From Actinomycetota bacterium (GTDB taxonomy: Bacteria; Actinomycetota; Thermoleophilia; Gaiellales; Gaiellaceae), in contig PLDP01000202.1 of the NCBI GenBank assembly GCA_003136795.1, forward strand, positions 7,120 through 17,286: a stretch of DNA of 10,167 nucleotides, in the 5' to 3' direction. The notes beneath the pieces were generated by a model that did not search any database, was not told the origin of the DNA, and saw nothing but the letters and a program-made list of their open reading frames with translations. The position numbers and the translations under genes were made by a program. This document shows positions 1 through 5,835 of the stretch, piece by piece; position 1 is the first letter of the stretch; every line of letters begins with the position of its first letter.

Positions 1-816
1 CTGCCGTTCTTCGCGTACACGATCGCCTTCCTGTTCGTGCCGGCGGGAGCGGTTCTCGTCGGCGCGTTCCAAAACAACCAGGACAATCCGACGCTCTCGA
101 ACGTCCGCCTGCTCTTCAACCACCCCTACATCGACGCGTACCGGACGAGCATCGAGATCAGCCTCACGACAGCGCTGATCGGCGGTGTGGCCGGGCTCTT
201 CATCGCCTACGCGGCGATTCGCGAGGGGACGCCGAAGTTCCTCCGCTCGGGGCTCACCACGTTCTCGGGCGTCGCGGCGAACTTCGGCGGCATCCCGCTT
301 GCGTTCGCGTTCATCGCGACGCTCGGGCCGCTCGGGATCCTGACGGTGTTCCTGAAGGATCACCTGCACTACAACCTGAACAGCCAAGGTTTCAGCCTCT
401 TCTCGAAGACCGGCGTCGAGTTGGCGTACATGTACTTCCAGCTGCCGCTGATGATCCTCGTGATCTCGCCCGCGATCGACGGGCTGAAGAAGGAGTGGCG
501 CGAGGCAGCCGCCAACCTGGGCGCCCAGCCCTGGCAGTTCTGGCGCTACGTCGGGCTGCCGGTGCTGATGCCGTCGATCCTCGGCGCGATGATCCTGCTC
601 TTCGGCAACGCGTTCGCCGCGTATGCGACCGCCTACAGCCTCACGTCCGGCTCGGTGAACATCGTGCCGATCCTGATCGGCGCCTACTACAGCGGCAACG
701 TGCTCGACAACCCGCACCTCGCGCAGGCGATGGCGTTCGGGATGTTTGCGGTGCTCGCGCTGATGATGCTCATCTACATCCCGTTGCAGCGGCGCGCGGC
801 GAAGTGGGCGAAGTGA
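1..816 (+). CDS. ABC transporter permease 1 (PotB/AfuB-like), 5' end outside window
   Basis: This is an inner-membrane channel subunit of an ABC importer of the polyamine/iron/2-aminoethylphosphonate type; the substrate is not determined. The frame is open to the left edge (the first codons read LPFFAYTIAFLF), so the GTG at 37 is internal and 271 residues are visible. Hydrophobic segments alternate with short loops. The ATPase-contacting EAA loop starts at nucleotide 502 (EAAANLG, followed after about ten residues by GLP), as in the binding-protein-dependent permease family (PF00528). The family is usually about 280-310 residues, so only a short N-terminal piece, including part of the first membrane segment, is missing. 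The TGA stop overlaps the GTG of the next permease (GTGA), which indicates translational coupling in one operon. The family assignment is firm; the polyamine-like subgroup is inferred from sequence style and from the partner ATPase. Confidence 0.9.
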   Translation: MPFFAYTIAFLFVPAGAVLVGAFQNNQDNPTLSNVRLLFNHPYIDAYRTSIEISLTTALIGGVAGLFIAYAAIREGTPKFLRSGLTTFSGVAANFGGIPLAFAFIATLGPLGILTVFLKDHLHYNLNSQGFSLFSKTGVELAYMYFQLPLMILVISPAIDGLKKEWREAAANLGAQPWQFWRYVGLPVLMPSILGAMILLFGNAFAAYATAYSLTSGSVNIVPILIGAYYSGNVLDNPHLAQAMAFGMFAVLALMMLIYIPLQRRAAKWAK

Positions 817-1616
817 AGGCGCGCCGCTTCATATCGCCGTCCGCGGTCGTCTGGCTGCTGCTCGCGGCGGCGTACTTCATCATCCCGCTCTTCGCGACGC
901 TCCTGATCAGCCTCAAGTCGAACCAGACGGGCAACTGCTGCACCGCGCACAACTACGGCTGGGTGCTCCACAACGGCGACTTCTGGCACACGCTGAGGAT
1001 CTCGTTCATGCTCGCGCTCGAGACGATCGTGATCAGCCTCGCGATCTTCGTTCCCACCATCTACCTGGTGCACCTGAAGCTTCCCAAGCTGCGGCCGGTG
1101 ATCGCGTTCCTCGCGCTGATCCCGTTCATCGTCCCGCCGATCGTGATGGTCGTCGGCCTCTTGCGGACGTTCAAGGGGACGCCCGCCTGGTTCTACCAGC
1201 AGCCGTGGGGCTTCCTCGCCGCTGCGTACGTGATCCTCGCGTTCCCGTACATGTTCTTCTCGCTCGACGCCGGCTTCCGCTCGATCGACGTGCACACGCT
1301 GACCGAGGCATCTCAGAGCCTGGGTGCGAGCTGGACGACCACGCTCTTCCGCGTGATCCTGCCGAACATCCGCTCGGCCGCGCTCGCGGCGTCGTTCCTG
1401 ACGCTCGCGATCGTGATGGGTGAGTTCACGATCGCGAACCTCTCGGCCTTCCACACCTTCCCGATCTTCATCCAGTACGTGAACGAGTCGCAGGGCTTCC
1501 CCGCCGGGGCGGTCACGCTGATGAGCTTCGGCATCACCTGGGCGGCGATGCTCTCGCTGCTCCTTGTCGGTCGTAAACGCGGCCAGTCGAGCCGCATTAT
1601 CGCGGGAGCCAGATGA
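813..1616 (+). CDS. ABC transporter permease 2 (PotC-like)
   Basis: This is the second channel subunit, expected to pair with the upstream permease. The protein has 267 residues, normal for PotC-like permeases. I chose the GTG at 813 because it overlaps the previous TGA and is followed by MKARRFISPS and then a first membrane helix (about residues 12-33). Upstream codons in the same frame translate to Arg/Ala-rich sequence inside the previous gene and are not real. The EAA loop is at residues 165-184 (EASQSLG, later LP at 183-184), matching PF00528 permeases. The loop after helix 1, probably extracellular, contains neighbouring cysteines (NCC, residues 41-43). The stop overlaps the ATG of the ATPase gene (ATGA). 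The permease family is clear; the substrate is unknown. Confidence 0.9.
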   Translation: MKARRFISPSAVVWLLLAAAYFIIPLFATLLISLKSNQTGNCCTAHNYGWVLHNGDFWHTLRISFMLALETIVISLAIFVPTIYLVHLKLPKLRPVIAFLALIPFIVPPIVMVVGLLRTFKGTPAWFYQQPWGFLAAAYVILAFPYMFFSLDAGFRSIDVHTLTEASQSLGASWTTTLFRVILPNIRSAALAASFLTLAIVMGEFTIANLSAFHTFPIFIQYVNESQGFPAGAVTLMSFGITWAAMLSLLLVGRKRGQSSRIIAGAR

Positions 1617-2719
1617 CCTTCCTCCAGCTAGAGAACCTGCACCGCGACTTCGGAACGGTGAAGGCGCTGAACGGCATCGACATCTCGCTCGGCGAGGGCG
1701 AGTTCCTCTCGCTGCTCGGGCCGTCCGGCTGCGGCAAGACGACCGCGCTGCGGCTCGTTGCGGGGTTCGACCGCCCCAACCAGGGCCGGATCGTCGTCGA
1801 CGGCAAGGACGTCACGAACGTGGCTCCCAACAAGCGCGACATGGGCATGGTCTTCCAGGCGTACTCGCTGTTCCCGAACATGACGGCGCGCCAGAACGTC
1901 GAGTTCGGGCTGAAGATCCGCGGTCAGCACAAGCACGACCGCAGCCACCGCGTCGACGACCTGCTCGAGCTTGTGGGTCTTGGCCACGCCGCCGACCGCT
2001 ACCCGCACCAGCTCTCGGGCGGGATGCAGCAGCGCGTCGCGCTCGCACGCGCGCTTGCGATCGAGCCGCGCGTGCTGCTCCTCGACGAGCCGCTGTCGGC
2101 GCTCGACGCGAAGGTGCGCGTGCAGCTGCGCGAGGAGATCCGCCGCATCCAGCTCGAGCTTGGGATCACCACGCTCTACGTCACCCACGATCAGGAGGAG
2201 GCGCTCGCGATCTCCGACCACGTCGCCGTGATGAACGGCGGCGTGATCGAGCAGATGGGCACGCCGTCCGAGATGTACACCGCGCCGTTGACGCCGTTCG
2301 TGGCGGAGTTCATCGGCACGATGAACCGCCTCGACGCCGTCGTGATCGACGGCGGCGCCGGCGAGGTCGAGCACTCGGGGATGCGGCTCCAGGTCGACGC
2401 CGCGCGCGGACGCCGCGACGGCGAGCGGGTGCTCGTGCTGATCAGGCCCGAGTCGCTCGAGCTCGAGGCACAGACGAATGGCGCCACGCCGAACTCGTTC
2501 ACGGGTGAGGTGCTGACGCAGACGTTCCTCGGGCCGGTGACCCGGTTGAAGGTGACCGGCAGCGGGACGAGCCTGATCGCCGACATGTCGACGGCGCGTG
2601 CAGCGGCGCTGCCGGTCGGCGCTCGCGTCGTCGCGAAGATCCCGTCCGAAGGCGCGAAGCTGATCAGCCTGCCGGACGACGGCCCAGGGCTGCCAGTGCT
2701 CGATCCGGACGATCAGTAA
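1613..2719 (+). CDS. ABC transporter ATP-binding protein (PotA/MalK-like, with C-terminal TOBE region)
   Basis: This cytoplasmic ATPase (368 residues) should drive the two upstream permeases. All nucleotide-binding motifs are intact: Walker A GPSGCGKT (36-43), Q-loop Gln82, signature LSGGMQQ (134-140), Walker B VLLLDEP (154-160), D-loop SALD (162-165) and switch His192. Residues from about 240 to the end form an extra domain compatible with the TOBE fold that PotA/MalK/FbpC-type importers use for regulation or dimer contacts. The ATG at 1613 overlaps the preceding stop and has GGGAG four bases upstream. The last 56 bp overlap the convergent phosphodiesterase gene. No binding-protein gene follows, so it probably lies upstream of the window. 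The importer ATPase assignment is secure; the transported solute cannot be read from this gene. Confidence 0.93.
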   Translation: MTFLQLENLHRDFGTVKALNGIDISLGEGEFLSLLGPSGCGKTTALRLVAGFDRPNQGRIVVDGKDVTNVAPNKRDMGMVFQAYSLFPNMTARQNVEFGLKIRGQHKHDRSHRVDDLLELVGLGHAADRYPHQLSGGMQQRVALARALAIEPRVLLLDEPLSALDAKVRVQLREEIRRIQLELGITTLYVTHDQEEALAISDHVAVMNGGVIEQMGTPSEMYTAPLTPFVAEFIGTMNRLDAVVIDGGAGEVEHSGMRLQVDAARGRRDGERVLVLIRPESLELEAQTNGATPNSFTGEVLTQTFLGPVTRLKVTGSGTSLIADMSTARAAALPVGARVVAKIPSEGAKLISLPDDGPGLPVLDPDDQ

Positions 2720-3251
2720 AGACGCCGGAGACCCCGAGCCGGTCGAGCTCGGCGATCCGCGCCTCGTCGTTCACCGTGTAGACGGTCGTCTCGAGGCCGT
2801 AGCGGCGGGCGGTGTCGAGCCCTCGCCGGGTCAGGCGCTCGTTCTGGAAGCCGACCGCCCAGCCGCCCGCGGCGCGACGAATCGAGACGCCGTAGCCGAC
2901 GTGCTGCACGGTCCGGACCGCGGGTCGCATCGTGCGTGCCTCTTCGATCGCCTTGCGCTGGAAGCAGACGAGCACGTCGTCGTCGTGCATCAGGTCGAGC
3001 GCGCGCCGCACGGTGTCGCCGCGCGGCCGCTTCAGCTCGACCATCACGCCGATGCGGCCGTGGCAGAGGTCGAGCACCTCTGCGAGCGTGGGGTAAGAGA
3101 CATCGCGTTTCGGTGCATCGTGGGTGACGCTGAGGTCGTTGTGCACGTCGAGCTCGACGAAGTCGGCTCCGAGCGCGATCGCCCGCTCGAACGCGGGCAG
3201 CGTGTTCTCCGGCAGGTCGTGAGAGGCCCCGCGGTGGGCGATCACGAGCAC
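2664..3251 (-). CDS. Compact glycerophosphodiester phosphodiesterase (GDPD family)
   Basis: The family hydrolyses glycerophosphodiesters such as glycerophosphocholine to glycerol 3-phosphate and an alcohol. The 195-residue protein has no signal peptide and should be cytoplasmic. Visible motifs are HRG (6-8) and PENT (14-17), metal ligands in ELD (33-35), a second histidine in THD (43-45), VELK (71-74), and the C-terminal YTVND...GVFTDRPD block (158-183) typical of UgpQ-like enzymes. Compared with usual members (about 230-260 residues), the segments between ELD and the second histidine, and between that histidine and VELK, are clearly shortened. I chose the GTG at 3251, which gives MLVIAHRG, because GGAG lies eight bases upstream; the GTG at 3245 is an alternative. 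Either start overlaps the HAD gene's end. The 3' end is antisense to the unit 1 ATPase gene. Fold assignment is firm; activity is likely but unproven because of the deletions. Confidence 0.88.
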   Translation of the reverse strand: MLVIAHRGASHDLPENTLPAFERAIALGADFVELDVHNDLSVTHDAPKRDVSYPTLAEVLDLCHGRIGVMVELKRPRGDTVRRALDLMHDDDVLVCFQRKAIEEARTMRPAVRTVQHVGYGVSIRRAAGGWAVGFQNERLTRRGLDTARRYGLETTVYTVNDEARIAELDRLGVSGVFTDRPDRALAALGRRPAG

Positions 3252-3880
3252 AGCAGGCGCTCCAGCAGCGGCAGGTCGATGCGCTCGACGAGCTCGTCGG
3301 CGGCCGCCAGACGTGCTGCGCCGAGGGTGCGTGTGAGACCGATCACGCGCGCGCCCGCGGCCTTCGCGGCGGCGACGCCGACATCGGTGTCCTCGAAGAC
3401 GAGCAGCGCGCTCGGTTCGACGCCGAGCAGCCGAGCAGCCGTCAGGTAGCACTCGGGATCGGGCTTGCCGTTTGTCACGTCGTCCTGGGAGACGATCAGC
3501 GTGAGTGCGTCGCGGATCCCGGCGCCGTCGACGACGACATCGATCTCGCGGCGCGCGGCCGCGGAGACGATCGCGACGGGCGCGCGCCCGGCCGCGAAGC
3601 GAAGCGCGGCGCGCATCTCCTCGTCGACCGTCGAGCCGTCGGCAGCCAGCACGTTGTAGCGGTTGATGCGCTCGGCGATCCACGCGTCGTTGCTCGCCCC
3701 GAACCAGCGGATCAGCATCTCCTCGTCGGTGTGGCCGGCGAGCTCGTCGTAGTACTCGGCTTCGGTGATCGGCCGGCCGAGCTCGGCGAAGAGCTCCTGG
3801 TAGACGCGCGCAAGCACCGGCTCGTCGTCCGACAGGGTCCCGTTGAAGTCGAAGACGACAGCCTGGAGGGTCGAGGTCAT
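3242..3880 (-). CDS. HAD-superfamily hydrolase (beta-phosphoglucomutase/phosphatase-like)
   Basis: This is a 212-residue soluble HAD protein. Motif I is DFNGTL (11-16), with nucleophile Asp11; the position usually held by the acid/base Asp is Asn13. Motif II is Ser106 in IVSAA, motif III is Lys139 in NGKPDPE, and motif IV is EDTDVG (163-168). The roughly 80 residues between motif I and motif II match a helical cap of the subfamily I kind. Most relatives are small-molecule phosphatases or phosphosugar mutases; the substrate cannot be read from sequence. I chose the ATG at 3880 because VVFDFNGTL follows within ten residues, as is usual; an ATG at 3907 would add nine basic residues and overlap the divergent gene. 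No Shine-Dalgarno sequence is visible. The downstream GDPD start overlaps the HAD stop, so the two proteins are probably made together, perhaps for sequential steps on glycerophosphodiesters (inference). Confidence 0.88.
   Translation of the reverse strand: MTSTLQAVVFDFNGTLSDDEPVLARVYQELFAELGRPITEAEYYDELAGHTDEEMLIRWFGASNDAWIAERINRYNVLAADGSTVDEEMRAALRFAAGRAPVAIVSAAARREIDVVVDGAGIRDALTLIVSQDDVTNGKPDPECYLTAARLLGVEPSALLVFEDTDVGVAAAKAAGARVIGLTRTLGAARLAAADELVERIDLPLLERLLCS
3260..3263 (-). promoter_or_regulatory. Ribosome binding site deciding the GDPD start
   Basis: GGAG lies inside the end of the HAD reading frame, eight bases before the GTG at 3251 but fourteen before the alternative GTG at 3245. 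This spacing favours the start that gives MLVIAHRG. Confidence 0.5.
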
Positions 3881-3905
3881 CCGCGGTTGAGCGTACCGTC
3901 GGCGC
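3881..3905. promoter_or_regulatory. Compact divergent promoter between the HAD and EamA genes
   Basis: Only 25 bp separate the two divergent start codons. On the plus strand TACCGT (3894-3899) fits the actinobacterial -10 pattern TANNNT and ends six bases before the ATG at 3906. On the minus strand TACGCT (3895-3890) fits the same pattern and ends nine bases before the ATG at 3880. The two hexamers share the TA at 3894-3895, inside a GTAC palindrome. Neither gene has a Shine-Dalgarno sequence, which suggests leaderless or nearly leaderless mRNAs. No good -35 hexamer is seen on either side, and TANNNT is a weak pattern, so this is a prediction. Confidence 0.4.
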
Positions 3906-4724
3906 ATGCCAGCGTCCGCACTCGCGTTCGTGCTCGCCGCTGCGGGCCTCCATGCGCTCTGGAACCTGCTCCTGGCGCGTGCGCGCGACGTCGAATCGGC
4001 GACGGCGGTCGCGTTGATCGTGGCGGAGCTCGTGTTCGCCCCGGTCGCCGTCGTCCTCTGGCGCGTCGATGCCGGCGTGTGGCCGTGGCTCGTCGGCAGC
4101 GGGCTCTTCGAGATCGCCTACTTCACGCTGCTCGCGACCGCCTACCGCAAGGCGCCGCTCTCGGTCGTCTACCCGATCGCGCGGGGCGGAGCACCGGTGC
4201 TCGTCCTGCTCGTCGGCGCCGTCGCGCTGGGGCACACCACGTCGTGGCGGCAGGCGGCGGCGGTCGTGCTGATCGTCGCAGGGATCCTGCTCGTGCGCGG
4301 CCTGCGCGGCGCGCACCCGGCGGGCGTCCTCTTTGGGCTCGCGATCGCGTCGTGCATCGCCGGCTACACGTTGATCGACAAACGCGGCATCACCTACGCC
4401 GGGCCGATTCCGTACCTCGAGCTCTCGATGCTGGGACCGGCTGCGGTGTACGCAGGCGCGGTGCTGCGCGTCAGGGGCACGGCGGCCGTGCGCGCCGCGG
4501 TCGGCCCGGCGACGATCGTCGCGGGGATGGCGACCTTCGGCGCCTACGCCCTCGTGCTCGCCGCGCTCCAGCGCGCGTCCGCCACGTCGGTCGCCGCCGC
4601 GCGCGAGACGAGCGTTGTGATCGCGGCGGCGCTCGCCGCGGTCGTGCTGAAGGAGCCCGTGACGCGCTGGCGGTTCCTCGGCGCCTGCGTGGTCGTCGCG
4701 GGGATCGCCCTACTCGCCGGTTGA
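3906..4724 (+). CDS. EamA-type drug/metabolite transporter (DMT superfamily)
   Basis: This is a 272-residue integral membrane protein with about ten hydrophobic helices (roughly residues 3-22, 33-52, 60-79, 87-109, 114-131, 138-156, 168-186, 203-221, 228-249 and 255-271). That is the usual size and the two-repeat layout of EamA carriers. The first repeat ends in the typical sequence AYRKAPLSVVYPIARG (79-94); the second has the matching block AARETSVVIAAALAAVVLKEP (231-251), ending in the Glu-Pro characteristic of the family. Members export or exchange amino acids, metabolites or nucleotide sugars, and the substrate here cannot be predicted. The start is the ATG at 3906, with no ribosome binding site, just downstream of a -10-like hexamer. 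It is a single-gene unit: its upstream neighbour is divergent, and its stop lies two bases before a large palindrome. Confidence 0.88.
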   Translation: MPASALAFVLAAAGLHALWNLLLARARDVESATAVALIVAELVFAPVAVVLWRVDAGVWPWLVGSGLFEIAYFTLLATAYRKAPLSVVYPIARGGAPVLVLLVGAVALGHTTSWRQAAAVVLIVAGILLVRGLRGAHPAGVLFGLAIASCIAGYTLIDKRGITYAGPIPYLELSMLGPAAVYAGAVLRVRGTAAVRAAVGPATIVAGMATFGAYALVLAALQRASATSVAAARETSVVIAAALAAVVLKEPVTRWRFLGACVVVAGIALLAG

Positions 4725-4726
4725 CC

Positions 4727-4762
4727 GAAGGAGCGTGGCCCAGCGCTGGGCCACGCTCCTTC
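4727..4762. terminator. Perfect 36-bp palindrome, probable bidirectional terminator
   Basis: The left arm GAAGGAGCGTGGCCCAGC (4727-4744) is followed directly by its exact reverse complement (4745-4762), giving 18 matched positions centred on 4744/4745. As RNA it would form a very stable GC-rich hairpin of about 16 pairs with a four-base loop on either strand. It sits between the convergent EamA gene (stop 4724) and binding-protein gene (stop at 4770), where a shared terminator is expected. Neither side has a T-tract, so it would be of the tail-less type reported in high-GC bacteria. A dimeric-protein binding site is the alternative. Confidence 0.75.
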
Positions 4763-4769
4763 CGCTTGC

Positions 4770-5786
4770 TCACGTACCGGGCGTGGGCGGTTCGACCTTG
4801 GTCGGCTTCGTCGAGCTCGAGAGCCAGGACTTGACGAGCGCCTGGTGCGAGTTGACGAACGCCGCGGCCGCGGCGGAGTTGCTCATGTGCTTGACCGCCA
4901 GGTTGTAGGAGACGGAGTTCTGATCGTCCGACGTCCAATTGAACCGGCGGATGAAGCTCGCCACCGTCGGCGCTTGGGTGGCCAGGGTGGCCGCCATCAC
5001 CTTGTAGAGGTGGTACGGCGGGTAGGCGCAGTTGATCTGCGCGGGCTTTAGCTTGGCGCACGCCGTCGTGAACGGCGGCAACGCGACTTGAGAGAACTTG
5101 TAGATCGCGTTCTGGTATTGCGGTGTGTACCAGTAGAACAGCACCGGCTTCTTCGCCTTGTAGTCCTGCTCGATCTCGGTCAGCTGCGCGGCCTCGGTGC
5201 CCGCGAAGACGACCTTGAGGTCCAGCCCGAGGTTCGTCACGAGCGCCGCATCGTTCGTGACGTAGCTCGGCGACCCGTCGAGGAACTGGCCCTGCGGCGA
5301 CGACTGCGGCGTCACGAACAGCTTCCAGTCCTTCTTCACGCCCTTCCAGGTCGCGAGCTCGGGGTGTGCCTTCACGAGGTAGGTCGGCACGTACCAGCCG
5401 ATGTTGCCGTTCGGGCCTTCGAGGCCCGCGTCGGCGACCTTGTGATTGCCCTTCACGTACTGGGCGTAGAGCGGCGAGTGGCCCCACACCTCCATCACGG
5501 CCGAGATCTTCCCCTGGACCATCGCGGGCCAGGCGGGGATCTCGTCGATCGTCAGCAGGTTGACGTTGTATCCGAGGTTCTTCTCGATCACGTACTGCGC
5601 CACGACGTTGTTGGCGACCGAGCCCTCCCACGAGTTGTTGGCGAGGACGATCGTCGGCTTACCGGCTGTGCCGGAGACCGACGCGCTCGCCACGCTGATC
5701 ACGACTGCGACGGCGATCAGTCCGGCCACGGCGAGCACCACGGCGAGCCGGGCCGGCCTCCGTCGAATCCACCTGCGTTCGTGCAT
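4770..5786 (-). CDS. proX: Glycine betaine/choline-class substrate-binding protein (OpuAC/ProX-like)
   Basis: This is the extracytoplasmic receptor of the adjacent betaine-type importer, 338 residues. The N-terminus is a basic segment (MHERRWIRRR) followed by a long hydrophobic stretch (13-36) ending near ASA, which resembles a signal peptide or uncleaved anchor; there is no lipobox cysteine. The mature part resembles the OpuAC family (PF04069): NNSWEGS (50-56), WPAMVQGKISAVMEVWGHS (86-104), NIGWYVP (128-134) and YWYTPQY (218-224). These supply several Trp/Tyr residues of the kind that form the aromatic cage for quaternary amines. Cys243 and Cys253 could form a disulphide. The ATG at 5786 is chosen because GGAGGGAG lies upstream; an in-frame TTG at 5831 adds 15 residues without a good site. 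It is the last gene of the fhs-ATPase-permease unit, 49 bp after the permease. Betaine, choline, carnitine or proline betaine are all possible ligands. Confidence 0.87.
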   Translation of the reverse strand: MHERRWIRRRPARLAVVLAVAGLIAVAVVISVASASVSGTAGKPTIVLANNSWEGSVANNVVAQYVIEKNLGYNVNLLTIDEIPAWPAMVQGKISAVMEVWGHSPLYAQYVKGNHKVADAGLEGPNGNIGWYVPTYLVKAHPELATWKGVKKDWKLFVTPQSSPQGQFLDGSPSYVTNDAALVTNLGLDLKVVFAGTEAAQLTEIEQDYKAKKPVLFYWYTPQYQNAIYKFSQVALPPFTTACAKLKPAQINCAYPPYHLYKVMAATLATQAPTVASFIRRFNWTSDDQNSVSYNLAVKHMSNSAAAAAFVNSHQALVKSWLSSSTKPTKVEPPTPGT

Positions 5787-5792
5787 GTCACG

Positions 5793-5800
5793 CTCCCTCC
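5793..5800 (-). promoter_or_regulatory. Strong ribosome binding site of the binding-protein gene
   Basis: GGAGGGAG on the minus strand ends six bases before the ATG at 5786. It is the clearest Shine-Dalgarno sequence in the window. It fixes the start of the binding-protein gene and suggests heavier translation than for the coupled ATPase and permease genes upstream. A run of six A residues (5823-5818) lies just before it in the same 49-bp gap. Confidence 0.65.
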
Positions 5801-5835
5801 ATGTCGTTGATGATGTGTTTTTTCTCGACAAGCTT

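Noticed and set aside
2734..2752. CCGAGC/GCTCGG hairpin after the unit 1 ATPase stop
   Set aside because: It has only six pairs with a seven-base loop and no T-tract, and lies in GDPD coding sequence; such stems are common by chance at this GC content.
3881..3907. Alternative HAD start at the ATG at 3907
   Set aside because: It would add MRRRYAQPR before the normal N-terminus and overlap the divergent gene's ATG; the ATG at 3880 gives the usual distance to motif I.
3252..4316. Upstream extension of the GDPD frame
   Set aside because: The frame is open only because of GC bias; its product is Arg-rich and covers the HAD gene. Conserved GDPD sequence begins at the GTG at 3251.
4471..5631. Long minus-strand open frame over the EamA gene and binding-protein gene
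   Set aside because: It reads as Arg/Gly/Pro-rich sequence without a family match, overlaps two well-supported genes in other frames, and crosses the palindrome; it is a high-GC shadow frame.
5088..5810. Plus-strand open frames antisense to the binding-protein and importer genes, including those at 5560-6513 and 7857-9089
   Set aside because: Their products are low-complexity Arg/Asp/His/Val-rich mirror sequences without recognisable domains, whereas the opposite strand encodes conserved proteins throughout.
5787..5831. Alternative TTG start of the binding protein at 5831
   Set aside because: It lacks a ribosome binding site, lengthens the part before the signal sequence, and would translate through the strong GGAGGGAG that serves the ATG at 5786.
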